Positions 35,266 through 45,938 of a stretch of 64,000 nt of DNA are shown piece by piece (within the stretch, counting starts at the first letter, position 1; every line of letters begins with the position of its first letter). The DNA comes from Ulva prolifera. Its lineage: Eukaryota > Chlorophyta > Ulvophyceae > Ulvales > Ulvaceae. Location of the stretch: the NCBI GenBank assembly GCA_023078555.1, contig CM041199.1, positions 1,798,001 to 1,862,000 on the forward strand, written 5' to 3'. The position numbers and the translations under genes were made by a program. The notes under the pieces are model-generated. The model ran no database searches. It was given only the letters and a program-made list of their open reading frames with translations, and was not told where the DNA came from.

Positions 35266-36392
35266 TAGGGCTGTAAATTTAACATCTGGGGGCATGGTTT
35301 AACGTTAATTAACAAAGCTAAAGTAAAATAAAAGTAAAATAGGCTAAAAAAATCTTTACTTTAAACGTGTTTTAAACTAGTGTTTTCCTACTTTACCAGT
35401 AAAACTGTTAAACATGTCGAGGAGGAAGTTTCGGCCAATGGCACGGCACAAACACGGCACAAACACGTCCACAGCCACCTAGATACACCTATTGCACTGC
35501 CTATCAATTATCTGCGTCTCCTGAGCAACTTGACGACGATGGAGATGCTCCTAGGCTGTCAGACTGCAGGCCACATGCTACTGCACCCTCGTTCTGGCAC
35601 ACCAGATCCAGAAGAGTCTTCCTCATACACTTCATCAACAAAACCAAGCAGATGTTCAAAACATCGAATTTCGTCAACAACTGCATCATTATCGCCTAGG
35701 TGATGGAGGTTGATTTTGGTGTACTATGTCGTTGCCAGCGTACTGTTTTTCATTGACCTTCTCTTGGAGGTCAAGTTGTCTAGAAATATATTCCACAGCC
35801 TCTCCACAGTTGCACAGTAGGGCTTCGCAGACATGATTTCAATGGCAGCCTCTCTCGAGCTCGGCAAACTTTTCAACAACACCACGAGACACAACATCAG
35901 TCGCAGCTGGCTTTCCGCGCAGATTGGAGCCACCTACATCTGCCGAATCCAGATTTGCCTCATCGGAACTTTCAGTGTCTTGCAGAGGTTCAGCAGGACG
36001 TTTGTCTTGTGCCATGTCTGGAAGTTGCTCACTGCCAAATCAATGACAGGTGCACACGGGCTACGGAAAATGACTCCCACAGCATGAGCAAGCGCATAGC
36101 GACACGGATTTAAGTACTAGGAGCCAGCAACAGGTGTGCTGCGAGTTATATCATGACCACCGTGCTTTGTTAGTGATGTTTGTCCTATGAGGTCGGTCAC
36201 AGCCATCAGAATACAGCCCTTTTTGGCTTCAACTTTGGTTTTAAAGCACCCTTAAAGTTAAAATGCGTTTAAGTAAAATAAAAGTAAAATGACCCCTTTA
36301 AAGCCTCGAAATCGTTTTAACGTTAAAATTGTAAAGTAAAATAGCATTTTAAACTCCGTTAAAATGGGGGTAAAGTTAAATTTACAGCCCTA
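35266..36392. mobile_element. hAT-like DNA transposon, internally deleted
   Basis: Perfect 18-bp terminal inverted repeats TAGGGCTGTAAATTTAAC bound 1127 bp. They are flanked by the 8-bp target duplication GTGGCCAC (35258-35265 and 36393-36400). Eight-base duplications and TAGGG ends are hallmarks of hAT elements. Subterminal regions are rich in AAAGTAAAATA words. The interior keeps only a C-terminal fragment of a transposase, so the copy is probably non-autonomous. It sits inside the larger 34245-38232 element. Confidence 0.9.
35724..35933 (-). pseudogene. hAT transposase C-terminal dimerisation fragment
   Basis: The 69-codon frame contains AAIEIMSAKPYCATVERLWN followed by LTSKRRSMKNSTLATT. 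This matches the pattern of the hAT C-terminal dimerisation region, in which a Ser/Ala run precedes VER and a later KR-x-x-L/M. The catalytic DDE core and BED zinc finger are not present. Other short frames on this strand within the element may be decayed pieces of the same protein. Confidence 0.65.
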
Positions 36393-36539
36393 GTGGCCAC
36401 CGAGCTTCGCGGGAGTGGCGCAGTGCCGCATAAACAATGAGGTGATACAGCGCGAACAACCACATAAAGCAGCGAACGCATGCATGTCTGATGAATTGTG
36501 TAGGGCATATCGTACATTCAGCAAGGTGTAGGTAGGCAC

Positions 36540-36612
36540 GTGTAATGCTGTGGAATACCCGCGCGGGTGGCACAGTTGGTAGCGATCGAATCAGCGTACG
36601 TCTTGGACCGGA
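36540..36612 (+). other. tRNA-like relic
   Basis: GGTGGCACAGTTGGTAGCG resembles a tRNA D-arm and A box. A later GGATCGATTGTGATTCC is only a disrupted B box. It may be the head of a tRNA-derived element. Stems do not pair well, so no tRNA is called. Confidence 0.25.
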
Positions 36613-37542
36613 TCGATTGTGATTCCGCAGTCATCACATAGTTCTTGATCCAGTCAGGGGCGCAATCGCGAGTGCCGTGTTGCTTTCAGTTCGCGGTGCT
36701 CTTGTTAACAGCAGCCGAAGGGACTCAACCCCGAGGCCCGGGCCGCAACGATCCGCTGCCCTGTGTATACCTGAGGTACGAAATTATCGAAGACTAATCG
36801 TATTTTTCTTTGTGATGGCAGTGCACAAGCGTCTAGAACAGGTATTCGGCGGTGATGCGCGACTGCACACGCTAAACACATCACATCACCGGTAGACGTC
36901 TGATTCTGCAGCGCGACATCCTTTTGTTTGCTATTTTGCAATCTTTTGTCAGCGCTGTCCAGCAAGGGTAGCCGATTCCAGTGAGAAGCAACGCTGTAGT
37001 TGTTGGTCAGCGCATAGGTCCTAGCACATATGCATCCAACGCAGACCCGCATTCACAAGGAGGTGAAACACTGACTTATGGTTTCAGTCGGGTCCGTGCA
37101 ACTAAGTGATAGCGTCTGAGGATTTCACTCGATCTCTCTCGAGGCACCGTCAGTCTCGCCCCACTATGCAATCAGTTGCAGCTTACCCACTGCGCTTGCA
37201 CACGGATTCAGCACATGCGGATATCAAGTTCTTTTGCTCGGGCTAGTTGTGAGGCATTGTCGGCTCGTAATTTTTAGATTGCAGTGTGCTTTGAGCTTTG
37301 TGCTTGCAGTGTCCTGCATGCTGTGAAACACTGTGGATCGAGCGCTTCTGCTTCAACTACATGAGTTTCCTGCAATAAGTGTGTGTGCATAATGAGGCAT
37401 ATGGGTGCAGATCTTGCCCGGGTACGCTACAGAGATGGCATGCCAGGAGCTGAAGACACATCATTCAATTGCAGTTCACCAGCGTTTTTATATTCAGCCG
37501 GAGGCGCCTCTAGCACCGGCATGCCAGAGCGGGCTGAGTGCA

Positions 37543-37598
37543 GAGAGGTTGCAGTGTGCTGCAGTGAACAGAGAGGTTGCAGTGTGCTGCAGTGAACA
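37543..37598 (+). repeat. 28-bp direct tandem duplication
   Basis: Two adjacent identical 28-base units, each GAGAGGTTGCAGTGTGCTGC followed by AGTGAACA, lie inside the 34245-38232 element. A short tract of the same sort (AGCAGCG..) follows. Simple local duplication. Confidence 0.85.
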
Positions 37599-38232
37599 GC
37601 AGCGGTGCATGGTAAGCAGCGCTACTCGAAGACAGCTTGTCATGTGGCTGCTTCAGCACAACCAAGTGTGGCCATGCTGAAGGGTGTGGCACGCACACGC
37701 TTGACTTCTGTGGCCTGCGGGCCACACATAGTAAGGCATCAAGGTAGTGCAGTGAGCAGCGCTGCTTAGGGAAAGACTGCCTGTCATGCCGCTTCAGCAT
37801 AGCCAGATGTGGTCATGCTGAAGGGCATGACACGTACACGCTTCCCCTAGGTGGCCTGCTGGCCACAACCAATCAGCCAATGAACCAGCCATTGCATGTT
37901 GCAACTGCATCATGTGGTGACGATTGCACACTACACACGCATACACCAAACACAGACACTACATGATCCTAAAACTGTCATTACGGATGTTTGCTAGGTC
38001 TCCCAATGTGGTCCTCATCTGTAAGGACTATACTTGTTAGGACATCCTACCTGTTAGGACGGAACCCTATCTTTCCAAACATGTGCCAAACCAGTCCTTA
38101 TGTAAGGATTTTAAGCATGCCACGAATCCTTGCGCTGTCCTTACATCAGCCTAGCTTAGGCCTAACAACGCGTATAAGGACACTGTATGGCTGGAGTGAG
38201 GCTGCTGTAAGGACATTTCGGTACTACTACGC

Positions 38233-38266
38233 GCGCTGCAGCGTTTGGGGCACTGCGCATTCAACA
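38233..38266 (-). repeat. Copia LTR, terminal part (split by insertion)
   Basis: These bases are the reverse complement of the first 30 or so bases of the LTR at 43052 (TGTTGAATGCGCAGTG). They abut the purine tract and stop codon of the minus-strand copia fragment. Joined to 34055-34244 they restore a 220-bp LTR. Confidence 0.85.
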
Positions 38267-39610
38267 CTCCCCCTGGAAGACAGCTCGGTCAAACAGGTCG
38301 ACATTGCATGCCCATATCTCTTCTATTTTCCAATAGCTTTTGTAGTGGGACAGCCTTAGTGAGACAGTCTGCTACCATTTGGTCTGTAGATATGTAGTCG
38401 CATATTATCTCCCCCCGTTCTGCCCTATCTTGGACGAATCTGTGCGCAACATCTATGTGCTTGGTTCTTTGATGTGCAAATGGGTGATGAATCAGCTTCA
38501 GTGCTCCCTGATTATCCCCCATGATAGTCACTGGTTGAACTCTGCCGGATAGTTCTCCTTTGAGGTCTCTCAACCAAAGCGCCTCCTTTGCTGCATGCGC
38601 AGCCGACATAAATTCTGATTCACACGTTGACATGGCCACTGTTGATTGTAATTTTGAATTCCACGATACTGCTCCCCCAGATCTGACGAACACGTAACCA
38701 GACGTGGATTTTCTCTTGTCCATGTCACCAGCATAATCAGCATCACAGTAACCCGTAATTGATTCTGGGTCCGATTTTTTGTAGATTATCCCTAATGTGG
38801 TGGTATCTGCTAGGTACCTCAGGACCTGTTTTGCGGCTGACATGTGATCATCTGATGGGTTTGACATAAATCGTGCCAGCATTCCCACTGGTTGTGCCAA
38901 GTCTGGTCTGGTGCAATTTGCTAGATACAGTAGGCTGCCAATCATGCTCTGATGTTGCGTTAGGTTGTCAGGCGTTGTAGTTCCGTCGTACTTCTGCAGC
39001 GACAAATTGCAATCCATGGGAGTCTTTCTGCCTTTTGCGTTTTTGAGGCCAAATTTCTCGAGCAGATCCTTTGCGCCTTGCGATTGACCAATCCATAATG
39101 TTCCAGCCTGTCTGTCTCGGACTATTTCCATTCCCAGGAAATATTTCGCATCTCCCTTTTCAACGATTTGCAATTTCCTTTTCAGCTCTGCTATGATCCA
39201 GTTTATGATGTCACGGTGACCTGCTAAGAGTAGGTCATCCACGTATACAAGTATGTATGTGTCATTTCCGGCATCTGTAGATTTGAATATATACAAGCTC
39301 TCGTCAGCATGGGTAATTATTAAGCCAAGATCCATCAATATCTTCTTGAGGTGTTTGAACCAGGCTCTGCCTGATTGCTTCAGACCATATAGAGCCTTGT
39401 TTAATTTGCATGCTTTTCCATCCCTTAGCTGACCAGGTAATTTGATGCATACATCCTCCTCCAGAGAGCTTCATGTCTGCCAATTCAAATTCCATGTGAC
39501 TGACAAATGACGCGTACGCTGGCCCGAGACCTTTCATTATTGTATGTATGAATTCATCGTCATCCACTGTGATGTTGCACCCTTCCTTTAATCTTTGTTT
39601 CAATTGGAGG
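38267..39610 (-). pseudogene. Ty1/copia fragment: gag piece fused to reverse transcriptase-RNase H
   Basis: An open frame of 349 codons (39338-38289) carries the copia reverse transcriptase YVDD box (ILVYVDDLLLAGH) and the RNase H segment (YCDADYAGD, KSTSGYVF, STCESEFMSAA). Upstream on the same strand, 39610-39480 encodes a copia gag piece (DDDEFIHTIMKGLGPAYASF). At about 39473 it is joined directly to the RT region, so protease and integrase have been deleted and the junction shifts frame. In the RT-RNase H part it differs from the plus-strand copy by only a handful of residues, so both are recent. Confidence 0.9.
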
Positions 39611-42600
39611 TAAGGACAGAAAAATTGGAGTAAGGCACAAAGGTCTGTATGTGCCAGATGTAAAAGGACTGCATTATTCGCACAAGAAGCAAGTGTCATG
39701 GGCAGACCAGCAACCGCAAGCTCTCGTGGCAGTGACAGAATTGATACATAAACGTCTAGGTCATCCATCACATCAAGTGCTGCAACACATGCACCAACAT
39801 GGATGCGTGATGGGCCTTCCAGACAAACTAAGACCACCAGACATGACTTGTGAAATATGCATGCGAGCCAAACAGGCAAGACCAAAATTTGGGGACTCTC
39901 TGTCAATCACGGAACAGCCTCTGGAATTGGTACACGCTGCCACAATGGGACCGTTTCCGGTACAGAGTTTTGGTGGTTCCAAATATGTGCTTGTTATGAT
40001 CGATGATTACTCCAGATTCATGGGAGTATCTTGTGTGGAAACAAAAGCAGATATACCCCTAGAACTCATGCGCATTCTCAAACAATGGCAGACACAGACT
40101 GGATTCAATGTCAAACAAATCAGGACAGACCAAGGATCAGAATTTTGCAACAAGAAGGTGCAGCAATTCTGCGAATCACATGGAATACAACACCAACGAA
40201 GTGCAGTGTACACCCCGCAACAAAACGGAAAGGTGGAACGTGGAAACAGATCACTGATGAACATCGCACGTGCATTGCTGATGGAGCTGAATGTACCGGA
40301 CATCATGTGGGACGAGGGAGTAATGACAGGCGTGAGATTGCACAATTGTGTGACGCACATAAAAGGGACGAAGACACCTTTCCAGATGTTCTACAACAAG
40401 AAACCGAATCTATCAACTTTAAGAGTATTTGGATGCAAAGCATTCGTTCGGTGCATGCTCACACCGAGGTGCATGCTCACACCCGCAACAAGCTATCGGA
40501 CCGTTCGATAATTGGGACATTCGTAGGTTACTCATCAAAATCAAAGGCATGGAGAGTACTAATACGGTCAGATGACAGCCACAAAATCGTTGAATCCCGA
40601 GACGTCATGTTTGATGAGAGCCAACCCGGACCATTCATCTCCGATACACAATATCAGGAACCAGCTTATGATCTGTGGAACAATTTGTTGTGGAACACGG
40701 GGAGTGATATCGATGTCCAACAACAATTGGAAGGAGAGCAGCAACAAGCAGACATGCATATGCCAGCTCATGACGCAGTACCCGCACCAGCCGAACTAGA
40801 TGTACCAGAATTGGCACATGAAGGCCATCAAATGGAACAGCTTCAACATTATGAAAATGCAGTACATGAAATGCCAGAAGCAGACGCAGCCCCAATAGCA
40901 GCCCCAATAGCAGCCGAGGCTGAACTCCAAAATAATGAGGATGCAGAACACGACATGCCAGAGCTAGAAGCAGCGTCCACCGCGTCAGACACCGAAATCC
41001 AGGATCCAGATGAAGTAGACATGGAAGCAGGGCAAGAAATTGAAGGTGCTGTACACCATCAGAGACCGACCAGAAACAGAGGGCCACCAGCAAGATTTGC
41101 AGATTTCAGGGCACATCATGTTCAATTGACTGATACGCCACAGACATTGGCCGAAGTCCAAGGTAGGATTGATTTTTCTCAATGGCAAGAAGCAATGAAC
41201 ACAGAGATCGCGTCCCTGAACGCCAACAACACCTACACTGAGGTGGACCTGCCTCCCAACGTGACACCTATACCCACAAAATGGGTATACAAAATCAAAC
41301 GAGATGAACAGGGAAGAATCGAAAAATACCGTGCACGGATCGTTGTTAAGGGATATATCCAGAAAGCAGGAATCGATTACACAGAAGTTTATGCTCCAGT
41401 GGGCAAGTACACCACTGTCAGAAAAGCTATCATTTGTGCAGGTCAGGACGCGCAGTCCTTGTTCAGGTCAGGTCAGGACAGCCAACATCTCATACCTGCT
41501 GCGCACAGAGGTAGAACCGAGAGATGTTGAAGAGGAGTGCTAGTACCGGGAAACAGTAAAGAGAATGGTTACAGATCTCAGTGTGCACATGCTTATATGC
41601 ACACTGAACACTCAAGGTTACGGCGGGAAACCCTCGCACGATCTCTCTCACTACATCGAGACAATCTCGGCTGGCGGCTTACCCCTGCACTGGATCCGCG
41701 GATCGTCCGTGCATGGGTGCACCTGTCACCACACTGCTGCCCGCAGGCTCATGCATTGTGACAACCACGGCCAGGTATATGATGTCAGAAGTGGTACAAC
41801 ATGACCTGGAACTAATTCAATTAGACGTTGCAGCAGCATATATGCACAGCTCTCTGGAGGAGGATGTATACATCAAATTACCTGGTCAGCTAAGGGATGG
41901 AAAAGCATGCAAATTAAACAAGGCTCTATATGGTCTGAAGCAATCAGGCAGAGCCTGGTTCAAACACCTCAAGAAGATATTGATGGATCTTGGCTTAATA
42001 ATTACCCATGCTGACGAGAGCTTGTATATATTCAAATCTACAGATGCCGGAAATGACACATACATACTTGTATACGTGGATGACCTACTCTTAGCAGGTC
42101 ACCGTGACATCATAAACTGGATCACAGCAGAGCTGAAAAGGAAATTGCAAATCGTTGAAAAGGGAGATGCGAAATATTTCCTGGGAATGGAAATAGTCCG
42201 AGACAGACAGGCTGGAACATTATGGATTGGTCAATCGCAAGGTGCAAAGGATCTGCTCGAGAAATTTGGCCTCAAAAACGCAAAAGGCAGAAAGACTCCC
42301 ATGGATTGCAATTTGTCGCTGCAGAAGTACGACGGAACTGCAACGCCTGACAACCTAACGCAATATCAGAGCATGATTGGCAGCCTACTGTATCTAGCAA
42401 ATTGCACCAGACCAGACTTGGCACAACCAGTGGGAATGCTGGCACGATTTATGTCAAACCCATCAGATGATCACATGTCAGCCGCAAAACAGGTCCTGAG
42501 GTACCTAGTAGATACCACCACATTAGGGATAATCTACAAAAAATCGGACCCAGAATCAATTACGGGTTACTGTGATGCTGATTATGCTGGTGACATGGAC

Positions 42601-43051
42601 AAGAGAAAATCCACGTCTGGTTACGTGTTCGTCAGATCTGGGGGAGCAGTATCGTGGAATTCAAAATTACAACCAACAGTGGCCATGTCAACGTGTGAAT
42701 CAGAATTTATGTCGGCTGCGCATGCAGCAAAGGAGGCGCTTTGGTTGAGAGACCTCAAAGGAGAACTATCCGGCAGAGTTCAACCAGTGACTATCATGGG
42801 GGATAATTAGGGAGCACTGAAGCTGATTCATCACCCATTTGCACATCAAAGAACCAAGCACATAGATGTTGCGCACAGATTCGTCCAAGATAGGGCAGAA
42901 CGGGGGGAGATAATATGCGACTACATATCTACAGACCAAATGGTAGCAGACTGTCTCACTGAGGCTGTCCCACTACAAAAGCTATTGGAAAATAGAAGAG
43001 ATATGGGCATGCAATGTCGACCTGTTTGACCGAGCTGTCTTCCAGGGGGAG
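39611..43051 (+). pseudogene. Ty1/copia element lacking 5' end: integrase, reverse transcriptase, RNase H
   Basis: In order: GAG-pre-integrase zinc segment (HKRLGHPSHQ then CEICMRAKQ, about 39720-39890), integrase core (DDYSRF, RTDQGSEF, YTPQQNGKVERGNRS), a linker with acidic and Ala/Pro-rich sequence, reverse transcriptase (WVYKIKRDEQG; YVDD near 42080) and RNase H (YCDADYAGD near 42580). Defects: a frameshift near 40450 beside an 18-bp duplication, a 356-bp insertion in RT (about 41422-41777), and a TAG at 42808-42810 where the other copy has CAG. The 5' LTR, gag and protease are absent. It faces the 38267-39610 fragment head to head. Confidence 0.92.
41422..41777 (+). other. 356-bp insertion inside copia reverse transcriptase
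   Basis: The copia frame reads PVGKYTTVR up to 41421 and resumes YMMSEVVQHDLELIQLDVAA at 41778, with no residue lost. The inserted DNA has tandem AGGTCAGGACAG-like units near its left end and is not related by eye to the other repeats here. Its identity is unknown; no clear inverted ends or target duplication were seen. Confidence 0.7.
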
Positions 43052-43271
43052 TGTTGAATGCGCAGTGCCCCAAACGCTGCAGCGCCAGCAAGGCCAGACT
43101 CTTAGGGCTGCACCTATTCCACAGGGGCATGCATGCATAACTGCGTCACTGCACTCGGTGTCAGACAGCTCAAGTACTATATAATGTATCGTAGAGTACA
43201 ATGCATCATCCAGTTTAGTTGTTCGTCACTGACAAGAGTTGTAACCATCACTTGTCATCAGGATCGCAACA
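43052..43271 (+). repeat. Copia 3' LTR (220 bp)
   Basis: It starts TGTTGAATGCGC straight after the purine tract CCAGGGGGAG, ends ATCGCAACA, and contains TATATAATG and the palindromic GCATGCATGC. Its reverse complement recurs as the split LTR at 34055-34244 plus 38233-38266. No matching target duplication was found for the composite. Confidence 0.9.
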
Positions 43272-43400
43272 GTTCAGACCGTCGAGAACAAGCGATGAAT
43301 GGTCAATGAATGAGATAAGCATACGAGCAAACACAACTCGGTGTATCGTGTTAGAGTGTGTCACCGGACTGTCACGAACCTTGCAAAGTTGTACTGAAAC

Positions 43401-43640
43401 ATGTCGACGATGGACCCACAGGGCCAGCGGCTCATGGCCATCATCGAGAAGCATCAAAAAGCCAAATTTTCTGGGGATATTCTACCGTTGATGTACAGCG
43501 TAGAGGCCGTCGTAGCTCGTGGTCTTGACACTGAGGACGTTCTAGAATATCCATCAGCGTTCAGCAGTGATGCAGCCTACAACGGGCTGCTGAATAAGCT
43601 GACAGCAGCTTGCATAGCAGACGGTTACAAATGTGCCGCG
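43401..43640 (+). CDS. Candidate first exon of unknown gene N2
   Basis: ATG at 43401 opens MSTMDPQGQRLMAIIEKHQK followed by an amphipathic segment (LPLMYSVEAVVARGLDTEDV). It begins 130 bp after the copia LTR. A GTTACA or similar donor near 43623 would end it. Further possible exons are at about 44080-44300, 46869-47009 and 47600-47900, interrupted by a Mutator-like element and repeats. No family was recognised. It may be a broken gene. Confidence 0.3.
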
Positions 43641-43719
43641 GGATTCTCAAGACTTGCCAGCGATTGTTGCATCAATTGTGTGTTGTATACAACTTAATAC
43701 CGCATACTAGCAACACAGC

Positions 43720-43800
43720 ATGGCAACGGAGTGGTCGAGTGTTCAGTGTCCATTAGTCAGTTGACGCCGGTTCGAGTCCGGCCTTGTGCAAGATGTATTA
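43720..43800 (+). other. tRNA-like sequence with perfect T-arm
   Basis: GCCGGTTCGAGTCCGGC is a perfect T-arm hairpin with a canonical loop, followed by CTTGTGCA. Upstream GTGGTCGAGTG resembles a D-arm. The anticodon and acceptor stems pair poorly. It is probably a SINE head or tRNA pseudogene rather than a working tRNA. Confidence 0.4.
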
Positions 43801-43910
43801 ATAGAAGTATGTGTGCAGACATGGCTTCCAGAACTGCCGCGCTAACATGGACACCAACATGACACACGAATCGATCGACAAAGGAGAGCAAAGAAAAAAG
43901 TTGACATTAC

Positions 43911-43991
<81 letters not shown>
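43911..43991 (+). repeat. (TA)n microsatellite
   Basis: About 80 bases of TA dinucleotide with one CATATA interruption. A short second TA tract at 44471-44483 has the same left flank (ACCTGTATATA) and the same right flank (GTGAGGATGAGAGAGTGGG), so the two tracts belong to a duplicated segment. Confidence 0.9.
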
Positions 43992-43992
<1 letters not shown>

Positions 43993-44467
43993 GTGAGGAT
44001 GAGAGAGTGGGTGCGCAGTGTCACTGTGTGCACGGTCGCCATGACATGGTCGGTGCAGTTCGCCATGACCAGCGAGATTGCGAACTCGCTATCAGGACGA
44101 GAGATGAAATCCGGGGACTGCGAGATCTACAGCACACACTCACAGCATTCTCAAGTACTAATGGCACATTCGCGTACGCATGCCATCGTAAACCAGACCC
44201 AGGCGTTACGTTTTACGCCGGAGCCCACGTGGTGTCCCCAGCCCGCGGCCGGTACTTGACAACTGCAAAGATTGGCTCAAGCTTCACTCGTGCTCTGTAA
44301 GGGCTCACGGCGTGCCTTCACTTGCTGTTCGCCATGTTGTAACCGCAGCATGCCGCAAACCTGGGTGCTCTGCAAACTTTGAGGTCTCCTGAGCTGTGAG
44401 AAACAATGTCACTGCTTGCAGGCCTGGTGCCATATGCATGTATGTATGTATGTGGGTGATGGCCATT

Positions 44468-44531
44468 ACCTGTATATATATATATGTGAGGATGAGAGAG
44501 TGGGTGCGCAGTGTCACTGTGTGCACGGTCT
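44468..44531 (+). repeat. Direct repeat of 43909-44031 flank
   Basis: ACCTGTATATATA, then GTGAGGATGAGAGAGTGGG, TGCGCAGTGTCACTGTGTGC and ACGGTC, repeat the sequence around the first TA array about 500 bp upstream. The second copy ends right at the Mutator-like element's target duplication. Confidence 0.8.
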
Positions 44532-44544
44532 GCGGGTGCGCGGG

Positions 44545-45938
44545 CGACCTCCTTATCGAGACCCCCCGCGGATGGGTCACGGCGTCATCCTTCGTACTTG
44601 GCGAACCGAGCATGACGGCATGGCCTCGCGCGCAGTTTCGACTCGCCATCGCGGTGGCCCTGGCGCCTTGGCTGTGCGCTACAGAAATAATTAAAGTCAC
44701 ACGCAACGCAAACGATCCGTACTGCTATGCGGGTGTTGTCAGCGCCGCGCGACTGCATTGGTCGAGCAAATGCAACCCCGAGCCCTCAGCGGCGGAGCCT
44801 GCAGCCTGGAACGGCCCGCTTTCAACCACAATGATATCCTGTAACCAGTTCGGGGCATCTTGACAGATACTTATCTTTGCATGATTTTCTGCGTTGCGTG
44901 TGCTTTTCATGGACCTTCGCACATGTACATTGCAGCCCCGCAGCCTTGCGTTGTCAAAGTCGATGCTTACCATCCATTGAACTTATCGTCACAAGACGAT
45001 TGCTTGTTACGATTTCGCTAGATTCATCTTTGCGGGCATTGAACCAAGCGGCATGCAGTATTACGTCTATGCTTGTGTTGCACTTTCTGCAGCTGGCCGG
45101 CGTGGACTGCAAGACAAAGATTGATTGCTTGACAAAGGCTTGTTTTCGCTTCTACGCAGCTTAGCAAGCGCAAATGCAGCCGTGATATGGCAGAGATTTT
45201 GCTTGCCAACTTCATAGTCTCATCGGCCATTGCAGCGAATAGTTGGCATGAGCCATTGTTGCCCAACGTGTAAGTACCTCGAACAAGACGTGGTCACCAG
45301 CGGACATCACCCATGATGTCAACAACTAAAAGAGCAGCAACGATAACAAAGTTCATAATGTTTCAGAGGCCATGTATATGTGGTCTCATGTTACATGAAG
45401 CATGTACAATCTCGCGGCTGGATCATCTCGCAGGCTGCGGCAATCGGTATACAACAAGCCCCGTGTGATGCAGCAAGGATAACATGTATGAAGGCTTAAT
45501 TCGATGTCGTATATCTGCCGATGCTGTCCGGCTTGAGGAAAGGCAACCGTTGCTGTTAGCACTAGCGCAACTATATCGAGATACTGCCGCTCGTACGCAG
45601 CTATTCGCTAAACATTGGGCCGACGATAATTAAATCACACTTGAGTGTGTCTAGAGTATCTCACAGCTCTGTTGAAGAGCATACGCAGCCTGGAAGATGA
45701 GACAGCACATGCCGCACGGCAACACAGCCTTCATTTAGTCAACTATGCAACGTCACTTCCGCTATGAGCAACGTACTACTTGCTTGTGATTGCAGCCATG
45801 GCAAAGGCGCCCCCATGCGGCCCCAACGGGTTGTTGCCTGCGCGCTGTTGGCCCGACGGAGACACCGTCATGCTCGGTTCGCCAAGTAAGAAGCATGACG
45901 CTGTGACCCATCCGCGGGGGGTCTCAATAAGGAGGTCG
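44545..45938. mobile_element. Mutator-like element (non-autonomous) with 9-bp target duplication
   Basis: The ends are long inverted repeats of about 80 bp (44545-44624 and 45859-45938) beginning CGACCTCCTTAT, sharing GAGACCCCCCGCGGATGGGT and GGCGAACCGAGCATGACGG. The 9-bp direct repeat GTGCGCGGG flanks both sides (44536-44544 and 45939-45947). Nine-base duplications with long TIRs are typical of Mutator-like elements. The TIR sequence has an open frame (LLIETPRGWVTAS), which explains matching peptides from the two ends. No MULE transposase was recognised in the 1.4-kb interior. Confidence 0.85.

Larger units (their letters stand above)
34245..38232. mobile_element. 4-kb TIR element inserted in the copia LTR
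   Basis: The ends are inverted repeats: the left begins CACTAGTAGCACTGAG and contains TTGTCCTTACAGCAGC. The right end, reverse-complemented, begins GCGTAGTAGTACCGAA and contains ATGTCCTTACAGCAGC. GTCCTTAC or GTAAGGAC words recur many times near both ends, as in the subterminal repeats of CACTA or similar DNA transposons. GCGC or CGC is duplicated at the insertion point. The extreme bases of the two ends differ, so the superfamily is uncertain. No transposase of its own was recognised; the only one present belongs to the nested hAT element. Confidence 0.7.

Noticed and set aside
43720-43800. Functional tRNA gene
   Set aside because: The T-arm is perfect but the anticodon stem has mismatches and the acceptor stem relies on wobble pairs.
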